From Mycobacterium dioxanotrophicus (GTDB taxonomy: Bacteria > Actinomycetota > Actinomycetes > Mycobacteriales > Mycobacteriaceae), in NCBI RefSeq assembly GCF_002157835.1, contig NZ_CP020809.1, positions 2,356,001-2,420,000 of the forward strand: a DNA stretch of 64,000 nucleotides. Direction: 5' to 3'. The notes under the pieces were generated by a model. That model saw only the letters and a list, made by a program, of their open reading frames with translations, was not told the DNA's origin and did no database searches. Shown piece after piece: positions 40,468 to 51,957 of this stretch (position 1 is its first letter; each line of letters begins with the position of its first letter). The position numbers were made by a program, and so were the translations under genes.

Positions 40468-41633
40468 TGGCGGGCAGGCCACCGCTGCGTATCGGGCAGC
40501 ACGGCAAGGTGAAACGCATCGAGGTGGAACCCGGTGTGTGGATCGCCCGGTGCCGATACCGCGACACCGACGGGGTTACCCGCATCGTTGAACGCAAGAG
40601 TCCGCGGCGCGACCAACACGGCAAGCTCGCGGAAGACGAACTCGTAGCGTCGCTTGCCACCCGCAAGGCTCCCGGCGCCGGGGAGATCACGCCCGAGACG
40701 AAACTCATTGATCTGGTGGACCAGCACATCGAACGGCTAGAGGAAGACGGCCGGGCAATGCGCACCATCGACACCTACAAATACTGCGCACTGCAACTGC
40801 GCAAGCAGATAGCCGGAGTCCGCGTCCGGGAATGCACACCAGGTCGTATCGATGCCGCCATGCGCTCGATGCGCAATGCTCACGGGGACACCCTTGCGGC
40901 TCAAGCCAAGACGATCATGAAGGGCGGCCTGCAGCTCGCCGTCCGCGCCGAAGTGCTCACCACAAACCCGGCACGCGATGTCGACCCCCTGCAGCGGAAG
41001 AAGCCCAAGGGTGCGCCGAGCCTGACCGGCGACGAACTGCGCGAACTACTCGCCCGGATCCGCGCGTCAGAGTACTGCCAGGAGTCCGACCTCATTGACC
41101 CGATGACGCTATTCATCGGCACCGGTGGCCGCATCTCGGAAGTGTTGGGTTGGTGGTGGACGGACTTCAATCGCGCCGATTCCACTCTCGCGATCACGGG
41201 CAAGATCGTCAGGGCTCGCGGCAAGGGCCTACTTCGGATCGATGAGACGAAGTCGGATGCCGGCACGCGAACGCTGCCAGTCCCGTTGTTTGCTGTGGCC
41301 GTGCTGGATGCGCGCCGCAAGACGCCGTTCTACGGGCAGCAGAAGATGATCTTCCCGTCGACGGCAGGGACGTGGCGCGACCCCGACAACTTCCGCAAGC
41401 AGTGGCGCCGGGTGCGCGAGGAACTCAAGGCGCCTGACGTGACGAGCCACAGTTTCCGCAAGTCTGTAGCAACCCTGATCGATGACGAGGGGTTGTCTGC
41501 GCGCATCGCGGCCGATCACCTGGGGCACTCCAAGATCTCGATGACGCAGGACCGCTACATGGCGCGCGGCCGTACGCACACCATCGTGGCGAACATACTG
41601 GACAAGACGGTTGGTGACGTTAGCGATGAATAA
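40467..41633 (+). CDS. int: Tyrosine site-specific integrase
   Basis: The 388-residue protein has an N-terminal arm-binding region, a core-binding domain (residues about 78-170, ending TTNPARDVD) and a catalytic domain with the tyrosine recombinase set: Arg222 (GGRISEVLG), Lys262, His328 and Arg331 (HSFRK), His354 (LGHSK) and nucleophile Tyr364. It inserts the phage genome at the adjacent tRNA-Arg gene and, with the excisionase, removes it. It reads towards the attachment site, and the late operon terminator isolates it from late transcription. Confidence 0.93.
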   Translation: MAGRPPLRIGQHGKVKRIEVEPGVWIARCRYRDTDGVTRIVERKSPRRDQHGKLAEDELVASLATRKAPGAGEITPETKLIDLVDQHIERLEEDGRAMRTIDTYKYCALQLRKQIAGVRVRECTPGRIDAAMRSMRNAHGDTLAAQAKTIMKGGLQLAVRAEVLTTNPARDVDPLQRKKPKGAPSLTGDELRELLARIRASEYCQESDLIDPMTLFIGTGGRISEVLGWWWTDFNRADSTLAITGKIVRARGKGLLRIDETKSDAGTRTLPVPLFAVAVLDARRKTPFYGQQKMIFPSTAGTWRDPDNFRKQWRRVREELKAPDVTSHSFRKSVATLIDDEGLSARIAADHLGHSKISMTQDRYMARGRTHTIVANILDKTVGDVSDE

Positions 41634-41681
41634 GCGATGGATTGCCGTTCGGAAGAACAACTAAATAACACTTCTGACCTG

Positions 41682-41754
41682 CGCCCCCGGCAGGGATCGA
41701 ACCTGCGACCAACCGCTTAGAAGGCGGCTGCTCTATCCGCTGAGCTACGGAGGC
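41682..41754 (-). tRNA. tRNA-Arg (anticodon TCT), prophage attachment site
   Basis: Read on the minus strand, a 73-base cloverleaf folds completely: acceptor GCCTCCG/CGGGGGC with one G-U pair, anticodon loop CTTCTAA (anticodon TCT, decoding AGA), and TTCGATC in the T loop. CCA is not encoded. Its 3' end faces the integrase gene, so the phage core very likely replaces the 3' half and keeps the tRNA functional. Confidence 0.93.
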
Positions 41755-41765
41755 AACGCGGCTGA

Positions 41766-41771
41766 AGTGTA
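41766..41771 (-). promoter_or_regulatory. -10 element of the tRNA-Arg promoter
   Basis: On the minus strand, TACACT lies 11 bases upstream of the tRNA 5' end, which fits the TANNNT -10 consensus of mycobacterial SigA promoters. A convincing -35 hexamer is not seen. Confidence 0.45.
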
Positions 41772-41889
41772 TCTTCCCTGCCCGGGTGGACCGCCAATCG
41801 TGACACCCGGCAAAGCTGTCCCGCGGTCATCGGCGGCGGACTAGCGTGGACGCTGCACTTGGCAGCCGGGGAGGAAGAGGGATCGCGTT

Positions 41890-43374
41890 ATGAGTGACGT
41901 GCCGGAATTGGACGCGGCCGGATTGCCCGAGGAACTGAGTGCCGTCGACCAGCTCCTGCACCGCGGCGAGGCCAATCCGCGTACCCGCTCCGGGATCATG
42001 GGCGTCGAGATCCTCGACACCACCCCTGACTGGGCGCGGTTCCGCACACGCTTCGAGAACGCGTCGCGCAAGGTGCTGCGCTTGCGTCAGAAGGTGGTCA
42101 TGCCGTCGCTTCCGACGGCAGCACCGCGCTGGGTGGTGGACCCCGATTTCAACCTCGACTACCACGTGCGCCGGCTGCGGGTGCCTGCTCCGGGCACGCT
42201 GCGTGATCTGTTCGACGTCGCCGAGGTGGCGATGCAGTCGCCGCTGGACATCTCCCGGCCGTTGTGGAGTGCGACGCTCGTGGAAGGCCTCGAAGGTGGC
42301 CGCGCCGCGACCATCCTGCATCTGAGCCACGCGGTGACCGATGGCGTCGGCAGCATCGAGATGTTCGCCAGCATCTACGACCTGGAACGCGACCCTGAGC
42401 CCAGTCCGGCTCCGCCGCTGCCCATCCCGCAGGATCTGTCGCCCAATGACCTGATGCGCCAAGGCCTCAACCGGCTTCCGGCCGCCATCGCCGGCGGCGT
42501 GCTCGGGGCGTTGGGCGCGGGCGTACGCGCCGCGACGCGGGTGGTGCGCGACCCGGTCTCTGCGGTCAGCGGTGTGGTCGATTACGCCATGTCGGGTGCG
42601 CGGGTAATGGGCCCGGCGGCCGACCCGTCACCGCTGTTGCGTCGGCGCAGCCTTTCGTCGCGGACCGAGGCGATCGACATCAAATTCAGTGACCTGCACC
42701 GGGCGTCCAAAGCCGTCGGCGGCTCGATCAACGACGCGTACCTGGCTGGACTGTGCGGTGCGCTCCGGCTCTATCACGACGCGATGGGGATACCGATCCA
42801 GAACCTGCCGATGGCGGTGCCGGTGAACCTGCGCTCGGAGGATGATCCGGCAGGCGGCAACCGCTTTGCAGGGGTGAACATCGCCGCGCCCGTCGGCATC
42901 GTCGATCCGGAGCACCGCATGAAAGCGGTTCGCACCCAGATGACGAGCAAGCGCGAAGAACGTGCCATCGACATGGTCGGCGCGATCGCCCCGGTGCTCA
43001 GCTTCCTGCCGGACAACTTCCTGGAATCGGTGGCGGGCAACGTGGTGCACTCCGACGTGCAGGCCAGCAATGTGGCGATGTATCCGGGTGACACGTTCAT
43101 CGCGGGCGCGAAGATCCTGCGCCACTACGGCATCGGCCCGCTGCCCGGCGTCGCGATCATGGCCGTGCTGATTTCGCGGGGCGGCTACGTGACTGTCACG
43201 ACGCGTTACGACCGCGCGTCCATCACCAACGAGTCACTGTTCGCGCAATGCCTGCTCGACGGCTTCGACGAGGTGCTCGCGCTCGGCGGCGACGGTCGCG
43301 CCGCCCCGGCCACGTTCACCGCCGAGGCGCCTGCTCCGGCCGAAACCGCGTCGAATGGGAGCACAGCACAGTGA
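41890..43374 (+). CDS. Wax ester synthase/diacylglycerol acyltransferase (WS/DGAT), Rv2484c-like
   Basis: ATG after GGGGAGGAAGAGG. The 494-residue protein has the N-terminal acyltransferase domain with the active-site motif as SHAVTDG at about residue 145, where HHxxxDG is usual; the first His is Ser. It also has the PLW motif (ISRPLWSATLVEGLEGG) and the C-terminal VSNVPGP-like region as SNVAMYPGD. Family members acylate diacylglycerol to store triacylglycerol. It is translationally coupled to plsC and plsB2, as in the tuberculosis locus. Confidence 0.85.
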   Translation: MSDVPELDAAGLPEELSAVDQLLHRGEANPRTRSGIMGVEILDTTPDWARFRTRFENASRKVLRLRQKVVMPSLPTAAPRWVVDPDFNLDYHVRRLRVPAPGTLRDLFDVAEVAMQSPLDISRPLWSATLVEGLEGGRAATILHLSHAVTDGVGSIEMFASIYDLERDPEPSPAPPLPIPQDLSPNDLMRQGLNRLPAAIAGGVLGALGAGVRAATRVVRDPVSAVSGVVDYAMSGARVMGPAADPSPLLRRRSLSSRTEAIDIKFSDLHRASKAVGGSINDAYLAGLCGALRLYHDAMGIPIQNLPMAVPVNLRSEDDPAGGNRFAGVNIAAPVGIVDPEHRMKAVRTQMTSKREERAIDMVGAIAPVLSFLPDNFLESVAGNVVHSDVQASNVAMYPGDTFIAGAKILRHYGIGPLPGVAIMAVLISRGGYVTVTTRYDRASITNESLFAQCLLDGFDEVLALGGDGRAAPATFTAEAPAPAETASNGSTAQ

Positions 43375-44963
43375 CGTCACCAGGGCGGTCAGAAAAGTTG
43401 AAGCAGCGGCTGCCGGGCTCGTTGGCCGAAATCGAGGCGAGCCCAGCAGGTCCCGAGATCGGTGCGTTCTTCGATCTCGACGGCACGCTGGTGGCAGGGT
43501 TCACCGGAGTGCTGATGACCCAGGACCGGCTGCGGCGCGGGCAGATGAGTGTGGGTGAGTTCATCGGGATGGTCCAGGCGGGCCTGAACCATCAGCTCGG
43601 ACGGTCCGAATTCGAGGATCTGATCGGCAAGGGCGCCCGCATGTTGCGCGGCAATTCGATGAGCGATCTCGACGAGCTGGGGGAGCGGTTGTTCGTCCAG
43701 CATGTGCGCGACCGGATCTACCCCGAGATGCGGGCCATGGTGCGGGCCCACATGGATCGCGGCCATACCGTGGTGCTCAGCTCGTCGGCGTTGACGGTCC
43801 AGGTCGAGCCCGTCGCACGATTCCTCGGCATCGACAACGTGCTGTGCAACAAGTTCCAAACCGACGACGACGGCCTCATCACCGGCGAAGTGCAGACACC
43901 GGTCATCTGGGGTCCCGGCAAAGCCCATGCAGTGCAGAAGTTTTCGGCGGAGAACGACGTCGACCTGGCGAAGAGTTACTTCTACGCCGACGGTGACGAG
44001 GACGTCGCCCTGATGTACCTGGTGGGCAATCCGCGGCCGACCAACCCGGCGGGCAAACTGGCTGCCGTCGCCGCGAAACGCGGCTGGCCGATCCTGCGGT
44101 TCAGCAGCCGCAGCGGCAGCAGCCCGGTGTCGCAGTTGCGCACCGCCGCAGGCTTCGCCTCGATGATGCCGCTGGCCGCAGGTGCCGTGAGCTGGGGCCT
44201 GCTCAACCGCAGTAAGCGCAGCGGCGTCAATCTCTTCACGTCGCTGATGGGCCGGGTTCTGCTGGGCGTCACCGGCGTCAACCTCAACGTGCTCGGCAAG
44301 GAGAACCTCACCGCCAAGCGGCCTGCGGTCTTCATCTTCAACCACCGCAACCAGGCCGACCCGGTGATCGCCGGAACTTTGGTCAGCGACAACTTCACCG
44401 GGGTCGGCAAGAAGGAGCTCGCCAACGACCCGCTGGTCGGCACGCTCGGCAAGGTGATGGACACCGCGTTCATCGACCGGGATGACCCCGAGAAGGCGGT
44501 CGAGAGCCTGCACAAGATCGAAGAGCTTGCCCGCAAAGGACTTTCAGTCCTCATCGCGCCGGAGGGCACCCGGCTGGACACCACCGAGGTGGGGCCCTTC
44601 AAGAAGGGGCCGTTCCGGATCGCCATGGCCGCAGGCATCCCGGTCGTCCCGATCGTCATCCGCAACGCCGAGGTGATCGCGGCCCGCGATTCCAGCACGT
44701 TCAACCCCGGGACGGTCGATGTCGCGGTATACCCACCTATCCCAGTGGACGATTGGACGCTCGACGAACTGCCGGAACGCATCGCCGAGGTACGGCAGAT
44801 CTTCCTCGACACGCTCAAGTCGTGGCCCGATGACGAGCTGCCGTCCTTTCCGATCTACGAGCGGCCCCGCACCCGCAAACCGAAGATCCGCAGCGTTCCC
44901 AACAAAACCGGTGCGGCAGGGACCAATTCGGGTACCGGCCGGGTTGTGAAGGGTCGGCCGTGA
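43371..44963 (+). CDS. plsC: HAD-family hydrolase fused to 1-acyl-sn-glycerol-3-phosphate acyltransferase
   Basis: The GTG overlaps the upstream stop (GTGA). Residues 30-250 are a HAD-IB phosphatase-like domain starting [11 protein letters not shown], with [13 protein letters not shown] later. Residues 290-480 are a PlsC acyltransferase: [10 protein letters not shown] (His-x4-Asp, about 323) and [16 protein letters not shown] (about 398). The protein adds the second acyl chain to make phosphatidic acid; the HAD half might dephosphorylate a lipid product. It corresponds to Rv2483c. Confidence 0.88.
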   Translation: MTSPGRSEKLKQRLPGSLAEIEASPAGPEIGAFFDLDGTLVAGFTGVLMTQDRLRRGQMSVGEFIGMVQAGLNHQLGRSEFEDLIGKGARMLRGNSMSDLDELGERLFVQHVRDRIYPEMRAMVRAHMDRGHTVVLSSSALTVQVEPVARFLGIDNVLCNKFQTDDDGLITGEVQTPVIWGPGKAHAVQKFSAENDVDLAKSYFYADGDEDVALMYLVGNPRPTNPAGKLAAVAAKRGWPILRFSSRSGSSPVSQLRTAAGFASMMPLAAGAVSWGLLNRSKRSGVNLFTSLMGRVLLGVTGVNLNVLGKENLTAKRPAVFIFNHRNQADPVIAGTLVSDNFTGVGKKELANDPLVGTLGKVMDTAFIDRDDPEKAVESLHKIEELARKGLSVLIAPEGTRLDTTEVGPFKKGPFRIAMAAGIPVVPIVIRNAEVIAARDSSTFNPGTVDVAVYPPIPVDDWTLDELPERIAEVRQIFLDTLKSWPDDELPSFPIYERPRTRKPKIRSVPNKTGAAGTNSGTGRVVKGRP

Positions 44964-47359
44964 CAGCGCCCGAGGATTACTTCGCCAGTTTCAGCACCGC
45001 CGACGATGCCCTGGTGCTCGCGTCGGTGTCATCACCGGCGGAGCTCGAACTGCTCAACGACTGGCTCAGGACGCACCGCCGCGAGCATCCCGATTCCAAG
45101 ATCGACGTGTTGCAGCTCCCCGCGACCGACGAACCGGCGCCCGGCGTGCTGGCCAGCCTGGTCGAGGAGTTGGAGGCCGACGAGGACCGGCTGGTGGTGC
45201 CGGTGCGGGTGTTCTGGGTGCCCGCCGGTCTGCCCACCCGGCTCAAGGTGGTCGGGCTGATCTCGGGCCGCGACACCTACCGGCCACCGGAGATCCTGCA
45301 GCGTCGGATCCTGCGCAAGGACCCGTCCCGCGCGCGGGTGGTCGCCGGCGAGCCGGCCAAGGTGTCCGAGCTGCACCGCCAGTGGAGTGAGCAGACGACA
45401 GCCGAAAGCCCAAGGGAATTCGCACGTTTCGTGTTACGGCGGGCGGCGCTGGCGATCGAGCGCGTGGAACTGCGGCTGCTGGGACCGGAGTACAAGTCGC
45501 CGCGCCTGATCAAGCCGGAGATGTTGGCCTCGGCGCGATTTCGTGAGGGGCTGGACAAGATCCCCGGCGCCACCGTGGAAAAGGCCGGCGAGATGCTCGA
45601 CGAGCTGTCCACCGGGTGGAGCCGGTTCTCGGTCGATCTGATCCCCGCGCTGGGCCGGCTGTTCAGCCGCGGATTCGACCCGCGTATCGACTACGACCGC
45701 GACCAGGTCGAGAAGATGCGGCACAACCTGGAGACCCACCCGGCGGTTCTGCTGTTCTCCCACCGGTCCTACCTGGACGGCGGCATCGTTCCACTGGCCA
45801 TGCAGGAGAACCGGTTACCCCCGGTGCATACCTTCGCCGGGATCAACCTGTCCTTCGGGGTGATGGGTCCGCTGTTGCGCCACTCCGGGGTGATCTTCCT
45901 GCGCCGCAAACTCGACGACCCGCTGTACAAATACGTGCTCCGACAGTACGTCGGCTACATCGTCGAGAAGCGGTTCAATCTCAGCTGGGCCATCGAGGGC
46001 ACGCGTTCTCGCACCGGAAAGATGTTGCCGCCCAAGCTCGGTCTGCTCGCCTACGTGGCCGACGCCTACCTGGACGGTCGCAGCGACGACATCCTGCTGC
46101 AGCCGGTGTCGATCAGCTTCGATCAGCTGCACGAGACCGCCGAGTACGCGGCCTATGCCCGCGGCGGCGAGAAAAGGCCGGAGAGCTTCAGCTGGCTCTA
46201 CGACTTCGTCAAGGCTCAGGGCGAACGCAACTACGGCAAGATCTACGTGCGGTTCCCCGAAGCGGTTTCGATGCGCCAGTACCTCGGCGAGCCGCACGGC
46301 CCGATGGTGGAGGACGAGGCCGCCAAGCGGCTGGCCATGCAGAAGATGGCCTTCGAGGTGGCGTGGCGCATCCTGCGGGTCACGCCCGTCAACGCGACCG
46401 GGCTGGTGTCGGCGCTGCTGCTCACCACCAAGGGGGTGGCGCTCACCCTCGAGCAGTTGCACCACACCCTGCAGGACTCGCTGGACTACCTGGAGCGCAA
46501 GAACACCCCGGTGACCAACAGCGCACTGCGGCTGCGGACCCTGGAGGGGGTGCGCTCGGCGGTGGACGCGTTGTCCAACGGGCACCCGGTGACGCTTGTC
46601 GACGGTGGCCGCGAGCCGGTGTGGCGGATCGCCCCGGAGAACGAATTGGAAGCGGCGTTCTACCGCAACTCGCTCATCCACGCGTTCCTCGAGACGTCGA
46701 TCGTCGAACTCGCCCTCGTGCACGCCGCGCACGCCGCGCACGATCCGCTGCAGGCGTTCTGGGATCAGGTCATGCGGCTGCGCGATCTGCTCAAGTTCGA
46801 CTTCTACTTCGCCGATTCGGCCGCGTTCCGGGAAAACATCGCCGAGGAGATGTCCTGGCATACCCGCACGCGAGGAGGAGAAGGCGAGCCCCGCACGCGA
46901 GGAGGACAAGGCGACTCGGGCTGGGAGGCGCATGTGTCGGCCGGCGGTGAGGAGATCTTCCAACTGCTGCGCGCCAAGCGACCCTTGATCGCCGGTGCCA
47001 TGCTGCGGCCGTTCTTCGAAGCCGACGAGATCGTCGCGGACGTACTGCGGGACGCACCCGCCGAGATCTCCGAGAAAGAACTCACCAAGCGCGCGCTGGG
47101 CCTGGGTGCACAGCAGGTCGCGCAAGGCCGGATCCAGAGCAACGAGGCGGTGTCGGCCCTGCTGTTCGCCACGGCACGTCAGGTCGCCGCCGACCAGAAC
47201 CTGCTGACGCCCGCAGCCGACCTCACCGAGCGCCGCAAGGCGTTCCTGCACGAGATCCGCGCCATCCTGGCCGACATGACCCAGGTCGAACAGATCGCCC
47301 GCGATCGCTTCTTCACCGAGGAGCGGCGCCGCCACCGGGAGCGCGCCGGTTCGGCCTAG
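44960..47359 (+). CDS. plsB2: Glycerol-3-phosphate acyltransferase
   Basis: GTG overlapping the plsC stop. The 799-residue protein carries PlsB acyltransferase motifs: SHRSYLDGG (His-x4-Asp, about residue 268), [17 protein letters not shown], and [11 protein letters not shown]. It makes lysophosphatidate, the first step of glycerolipid synthesis, so the three-gene set spans the pathway from glycerol-3-phosphate to triacylglycerol. Near residues 634-655 a duplicated Arg/Gly-rich nonapeptide is inserted. It corresponds to Rv2482c. Confidence 0.9.
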   Translation: MTAPEDYFASFSTADDALVLASVSSPAELELLNDWLRTHRREHPDSKIDVLQLPATDEPAPGVLASLVEELEADEDRLVVPVRVFWVPAGLPTRLKVVGLISGRDTYRPPEILQRRILRKDPSRARVVAGEPAKVSELHRQWSEQTTAESPREFARFVLRRAALAIERVELRLLGPEYKSPRLIKPEMLASARFREGLDKIPGATVEKAGEMLDELSTGWSRFSVDLIPALGRLFSRGFDPRIDYDRDQVEKMRHNLETHPAVLLFSHRSYLDGGIVPLAMQENRLPPVHTFAGINLSFGVMGPLLRHSGVIFLRRKLDDPLYKYVLRQYVGYIVEKRFNLSWAIEGTRSRTGKMLPPKLGLLAYVADAYLDGRSDDILLQPVSISFDQLHETAEYAAYARGGEKRPESFSWLYDFVKAQGERNYGKIYVRFPEAVSMRQYLGEPHGPMVEDEAAKRLAMQKMAFEVAWRILRVTPVNATGLVSALLLTTKGVALTLEQLHHTLQDSLDYLERKNTPVTNSALRLRTLEGVRSAVDALSNGHPVTLVDGGREPVWRIAPENELEAAFYRNSLIHAFLETSIVELALVHAAHAAHDPLQAFWDQVMRLRDLLKFDFYFADSAAFRENIAEEMSWHTRTRGGEGEPRTRGGQGDSGWEAHVSAGGEEIFQLLRAKRPLIAGAMLRPFFEADEIVADVLRDAPAEISEKELTKRALGLGAQQVAQGRIQSNEAVSALLFATARQVAADQNLLTPAADLTERRKAFLHEIRAILADMTQVEQIARDRFFTEERRRHRERAGSA
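46863..46916 (+). repeat. Two tandem 27-base units inside plsB2
   Basis: Units 46863-46889 and 46890-46916 differ at three bases and each begin CCCGCACGCGAGGAGGA. They add two copies of an Arg-Thr-Arg-Gly-Gly nonapeptide to PlsB2 without breaking the frame. The unit resembles GC-rich intergenic repeats seen elsewhere in mycobacterial genomes. Confidence 0.75.
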
Positions 47360-47387
47360 CCCACGAAGAGTGGGCCGGCCCACGCCA

Positions 47388-47400
47388 TACGCTGGGAACA
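47388..47400 (+). promoter_or_regulatory. Leaderless promoter of the CopD-CtaG gene
   Basis: TACGCT (47388-47393) ends six bases before the ATG at 47400, the expected spacing for a leaderless mycobacterial transcript. It separates this gene from the lipid operon, whose last stop is 41 bases upstream. Confidence 0.5.
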
Positions 47401-49421
47401 TGACTTCTCCCGGCGCGCCGGCCGTATCAGGCGTGCGCACCAGCGCTGTGTGGCCCGTACTCGTCGGCGTCGGGGTGCTGGCCGGACTCATCGCCGCCTG
47501 GATCGGGGCGCTCGCGCTGGCCGACGCGCTGACGGCGACCGGTCTGCCCAACCCCGGCCCCATCACCACCTACGGCCTGCCGTTCGTGCGGGCGGCCGGC
47601 GAGATCGCCGCGGTGGTCGCGGTCGGTGCGTTCCTGTTCGCGGCGTTCCTGGTGCCGCCGCAGGCCAACGGCGTACTCGACGTGTCCGGCTACCGCGCCC
47701 TGCGGCTGGGGTCGGCGGCGTCGGCGGTATGGACGGTGTGCGCCGCATTGCTGGTTCCGCTGACCGTGTCGGACGTGTCCGGTCAACCGCTGCTCGACCA
47801 CCTCAGCCCGACCGATGTGTGGTCGGTGGCCAGCCTGATCGACACCGCAGGGGCGTGGCGGTGGACAGCGATCCTCGCCGCCGCGGTGACGATCGCCAGC
47901 CTGCCCGTGCTGCGCTGGGGCTGGACACCGGTATTGCTCGCCGGGTCGATGCTCACCTTGGTGCCGCTGGCGCTGACCGGTCACTCGTCGGCCGGTGGCG
48001 CGCACGACCTGGCCACCAACAGCCTGTTCATCCATCTCATGGCCGCCGCGCTGTGGGCGGGCGGGCTGCTGGCACTGCTGGTGCATGCGCTGCGCGGTCA
48101 GCTCGGCGAACACACCGCCCTGGCCGCGCGTCGGTTCTCGGCCATGGCGCTGTGGTGCTACGTCGCGATGGCGCTCAGCGGTGTGATCAACGCGCTGGTG
48201 CGCATTCAACCGGCTGATCTGGTGCGCACGCCATACGGTCTGCTGGTCGTCGCCAAGATGGTGGCCCTCGGTCTGCTCGGGGTACTCGGCTGGGCGCAGC
48301 GCCGCAGCGGGGTGGCCGCGCTGCAGGCCGACCCGCACGCCCGGCGCCCCCTGATCCGGCTGGCGCTGGGGGAGGCGGCACTGTTCGGGGCGACGTTCGG
48401 GATCGCCGTCGGGCTGGGCCGCACGCCGCCACCACCGGAGACCAGGGTTCCCAGCGCCACCGAGGTGGCCATCGGGTACGACTTCTCCGGACCGCCGACA
48501 GTCGCCCGCGTGCTGTTCGACTGGCGTTTCGACCTGATCTTCGGCACCGCAGCGATCATCGGCGCGGTCGTGTACCTGCTCGCGGTGCGCCGGCTGCGCA
48601 AGCGAGGAGACGCCTGGCCGGTGGGCCGGACCGCGGCGTGGCTGCTCGGCTGCGCGACGTTGCTGTTCACCACGTCATCGGGGCTCGGCAGGTACATGCC
48701 GGCGATGTTCAGCATGCACATGATCGCGCACATGCTGCTCTCGATGCTGGTGCCGATCCTGCTTGTGCTCGGGGCGCCGGTCACCCTGGCGTTGCGCGCG
48801 TTGCCTGCCGCGGGCCGCGGCGCCGCCCCGGGGCCACGCGAGTGGTTGCTCACGGCTCTGCATTCCCCGGTGTCGAAGGTCCTCACCCAACCGGTGGTGG
48901 CGACGGTCTTGTTCGTGGCCGGGTTCTACGGCCTGTACTTCGGCGGCATCTTCGACGCGGCGGTGAGTAATCACGCCGCACACCTGCTGATGAACGTGCA
49001 CTTCCTGGTGTCGGGCTACCTGTTCTACTGGGTGGTGATCGGTGTGGACCCCACCCCGCGGCCCATCCCGCATCTGGCCAAGATGGGGATGGTGTTCGCG
49101 TCGCTGCCGCTGCACGCGTTCTTCGGTGTGGTGATGATGGGCATGCAGACGGTGCTCGGCGCAACCTTCTACCGGTCCCTGCAGCTGCCCTGGCACACCG
49201 ACCTGATCGGCGATCAGCACCTTGGCGGTGGAATCGCTTGGGCGGCAGGGGAAGTCCCGCTTGTCATCGTGATGCTGGCGCTGCTGATCCAATGGCGGCG
49301 CAGCGATCAGCGCACCGCCAAGCGCCTCGACCGGGCCGCCGACCGCGACGACAACGCCGAGCTGGCCGCGTACAACGCGATGCTCGCCGAGATGGCCCGT
49401 CGCGACAAGCCCGCGGACTGA
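47400..49421 (+). CDS. CopD-CtaG fusion: copper transport / cytochrome c oxidase assembly membrane protein
   Basis: The 673-residue protein has about 15 hydrophobic segments. The N-terminal half (about 40-330) is a CopD-like domain with HLMAAALWAGGLLAL. The C-terminal half (about 380-640) is a caa3-type CtaG domain with FSMHMIAHMLLSMLVPILLVLGAP, NVHFLVSGYLFYWVVIG and LPLHAFFGVVMMG; the histidines and methionines probably handle copper. The two-domain form is common in actinobacteria (for example Rv0102). It is likely to help copper delivery to cytochrome oxidase. Confidence 0.85.
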   Translation: MTSPGAPAVSGVRTSAVWPVLVGVGVLAGLIAAWIGALALADALTATGLPNPGPITTYGLPFVRAAGEIAAVVAVGAFLFAAFLVPPQANGVLDVSGYRALRLGSAASAVWTVCAALLVPLTVSDVSGQPLLDHLSPTDVWSVASLIDTAGAWRWTAILAAAVTIASLPVLRWGWTPVLLAGSMLTLVPLALTGHSSAGGAHDLATNSLFIHLMAAALWAGGLLALLVHALRGQLGEHTALAARRFSAMALWCYVAMALSGVINALVRIQPADLVRTPYGLLVVAKMVALGLLGVLGWAQRRSGVAALQADPHARRPLIRLALGEAALFGATFGIAVGLGRTPPPPETRVPSATEVAIGYDFSGPPTVARVLFDWRFDLIFGTAAIIGAVVYLLAVRRLRKRGDAWPVGRTAAWLLGCATLLFTTSSGLGRYMPAMFSMHMIAHMLLSMLVPILLVLGAPVTLALRALPAAGRGAAPGPREWLLTALHSPVSKVLTQPVVATVLFVAGFYGLYFGGIFDAAVSNHAAHLLMNVHFLVSGYLFYWVVIGVDPTPRPIPHLAKMGMVFASLPLHAFFGVVMMGMQTVLGATFYRSLQLPWHTDLIGDQHLGGGIAWAAGEVPLVIVMLALLIQWRRSDQRTAKRLDRAADRDDNAELAAYNAMLAEMARRDKPAD

Positions 49422-49573
49422 CGAGTTATCCCCAACCTGGAGTTCATCCACAGCCTTCCCTTCCGGCTGCCCCCGTGGGCCGTCCCTTGTCGGTGCCGCG
49501 GCGGTCAATGGCGGTGTCAGGCATCGCGGCTTTGCGGCCCGGCGCCCACATCACCAGCGAAAGGGAATCAGCA

Positions 49574-50068
49574 ATGTTCGAGACACCGTTCACCATCGTC
49601 GGCAACATCGTCACCAATCCGGTCCGGCTCCGGTTCGGAGATCAGGAACTGTTCAAGTTCCGGGTGGCGAGCAACTCGCGCCGCCGCAGCGCCGGCGGAA
49701 CTTGGGAGCCCGGAAACTCGTTGTACGTGACGGTCAACTGCTGGGGAAACCTGGCCCGTGGGGTCAGCGCCTCGCTCGGCAAGGGTGACGCCGTGGTCGT
49801 CGTGGGGCACCTCTACACCAATGAGTACGAGGACAAAGAAGGTGTGCGACGGTCGTCGGTGGAGGTCCGCGCCACCGCCGTCGGGCCTGACCTGTCCCGG
49901 TGCAGCGCCAAGGTCGAGTTGCTGCCCAAGGCGGGCGGCGCCGGTGCGGCGCCCGACGCGGACCAGCCGGTGGCGCCGGACGGCGAACGTCCCGACACCG
50001 GTGACGACGACATCGATGAGTCGGAGGTAGCGGCGCTGGAGGCGGAGGCGCTGCCACTGTCGGCTTGA
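49574..50068 (+). CDS. ssb2: Single-stranded DNA-binding protein, second copy
   Basis: AAGGGAATCAGCA precedes the ATG. Residues 1-115 form an OB fold (ETPFTIVGNIVTNP, NSLYVTVNCWGNLARGVSASLGKGD, VVVVGHLYTNEYEDKEG). The C-terminal 45 residues are acidic, without the DDDIPF-type tip of primary SSB, ending LEAEALPLSA. This matches the mycobacterial SsbB type (Rv2478c), not the essential replication SSB. Confidence 0.88.
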   Translation: MFETPFTIVGNIVTNPVRLRFGDQELFKFRVASNSRRRSAGGTWEPGNSLYVTVNCWGNLARGVSASLGKGDAVVVVGHLYTNEYEDKEGVRRSSVEVRATAVGPDLSRCSAKVELLPKAGGAGAAPDADQPVAPDGERPDTGDDDIDESEVAALEAEALPLSA

Positions 50069-50091
50069 CGTCGCTCGGTCACGCCTAGGAT
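50065..50091 (+). promoter_or_regulatory. Promoter upstream of ettA
   Basis: TTGACG (50065-50070) and TAGGAT (50086-50091) lie 15 bases apart, overlapping the end of ssb2. The spacing is short by one or two bases but both hexamers match mycobacterial SigA boxes. A transcript would have a leader of about 75 bases to the ATG at 50175. Confidence 0.45.
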
Positions 50092-50174
50092 GGGCCGCGA
50101 GTGACAGGACTTGTGCTCTCCCCGCGCGGGCCTCGTCAGAAAGACTGGACAGCTTCAGAAAGGCACATCACGGC

Positions 50175-51848
<1,674 letters not shown>

Positions 51849-51900
51849 CCAGTAGACGGGATAGTTCGCGAGGATCGAGCGCAGCAAGTCGGGGTACGAC

Positions 51901-51949
51901 TAGTGTCGCTCCTACGCACCAGTGCCGGTGTGTGGGCGTGAGTCAGGAG
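51901..51949 (+). promoter_or_regulatory. Promoter and ribosome-binding site of gdh
   Basis: TAGTGT (51901-51906) fits the -10 TANNNT consensus, and AGGAG (51945-51949) lies eight bases before ATG 51958. This decides the gdh start; the earlier in-frame GTG at 51922 has no comparable site. Confidence 0.5.
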
Positions 51950-51957
51950 TATTCGGT

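Larger units (their letters stand above)
1..41720. mobile_element. Prophage (temperate mycobacterial siphovirus), left end outside the window
   Basis: An almost continuous set of phage genes in canonical order (early genes, repressor, terminase, head, tail, lysis, integrase) fills this interval. The right boundary is inferred from the integrase, which ends 48 bases before the 3' end of a tRNA-Arg gene, and from the immediate change to conserved mycobacterial genes beyond it. The exact core lies somewhere in the 3' half of the tRNA. The other attachment site is not in the window, so the duplicated core cannot be read. All structural modules look intact, so the element may be inducible. Confidence 0.93.

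Noticed and set aside
45815..47569. Minus-strand open frame of 584 codons across plsB2
   Set aside because: Antisense of a conserved enzyme with no recognisable features of its own.
47427..48338. Minus-strand frame across the CopD half of the CopD-CtaG gene
   Set aside because: Gln/Arg/His-rich antisense shadow of membrane segments.
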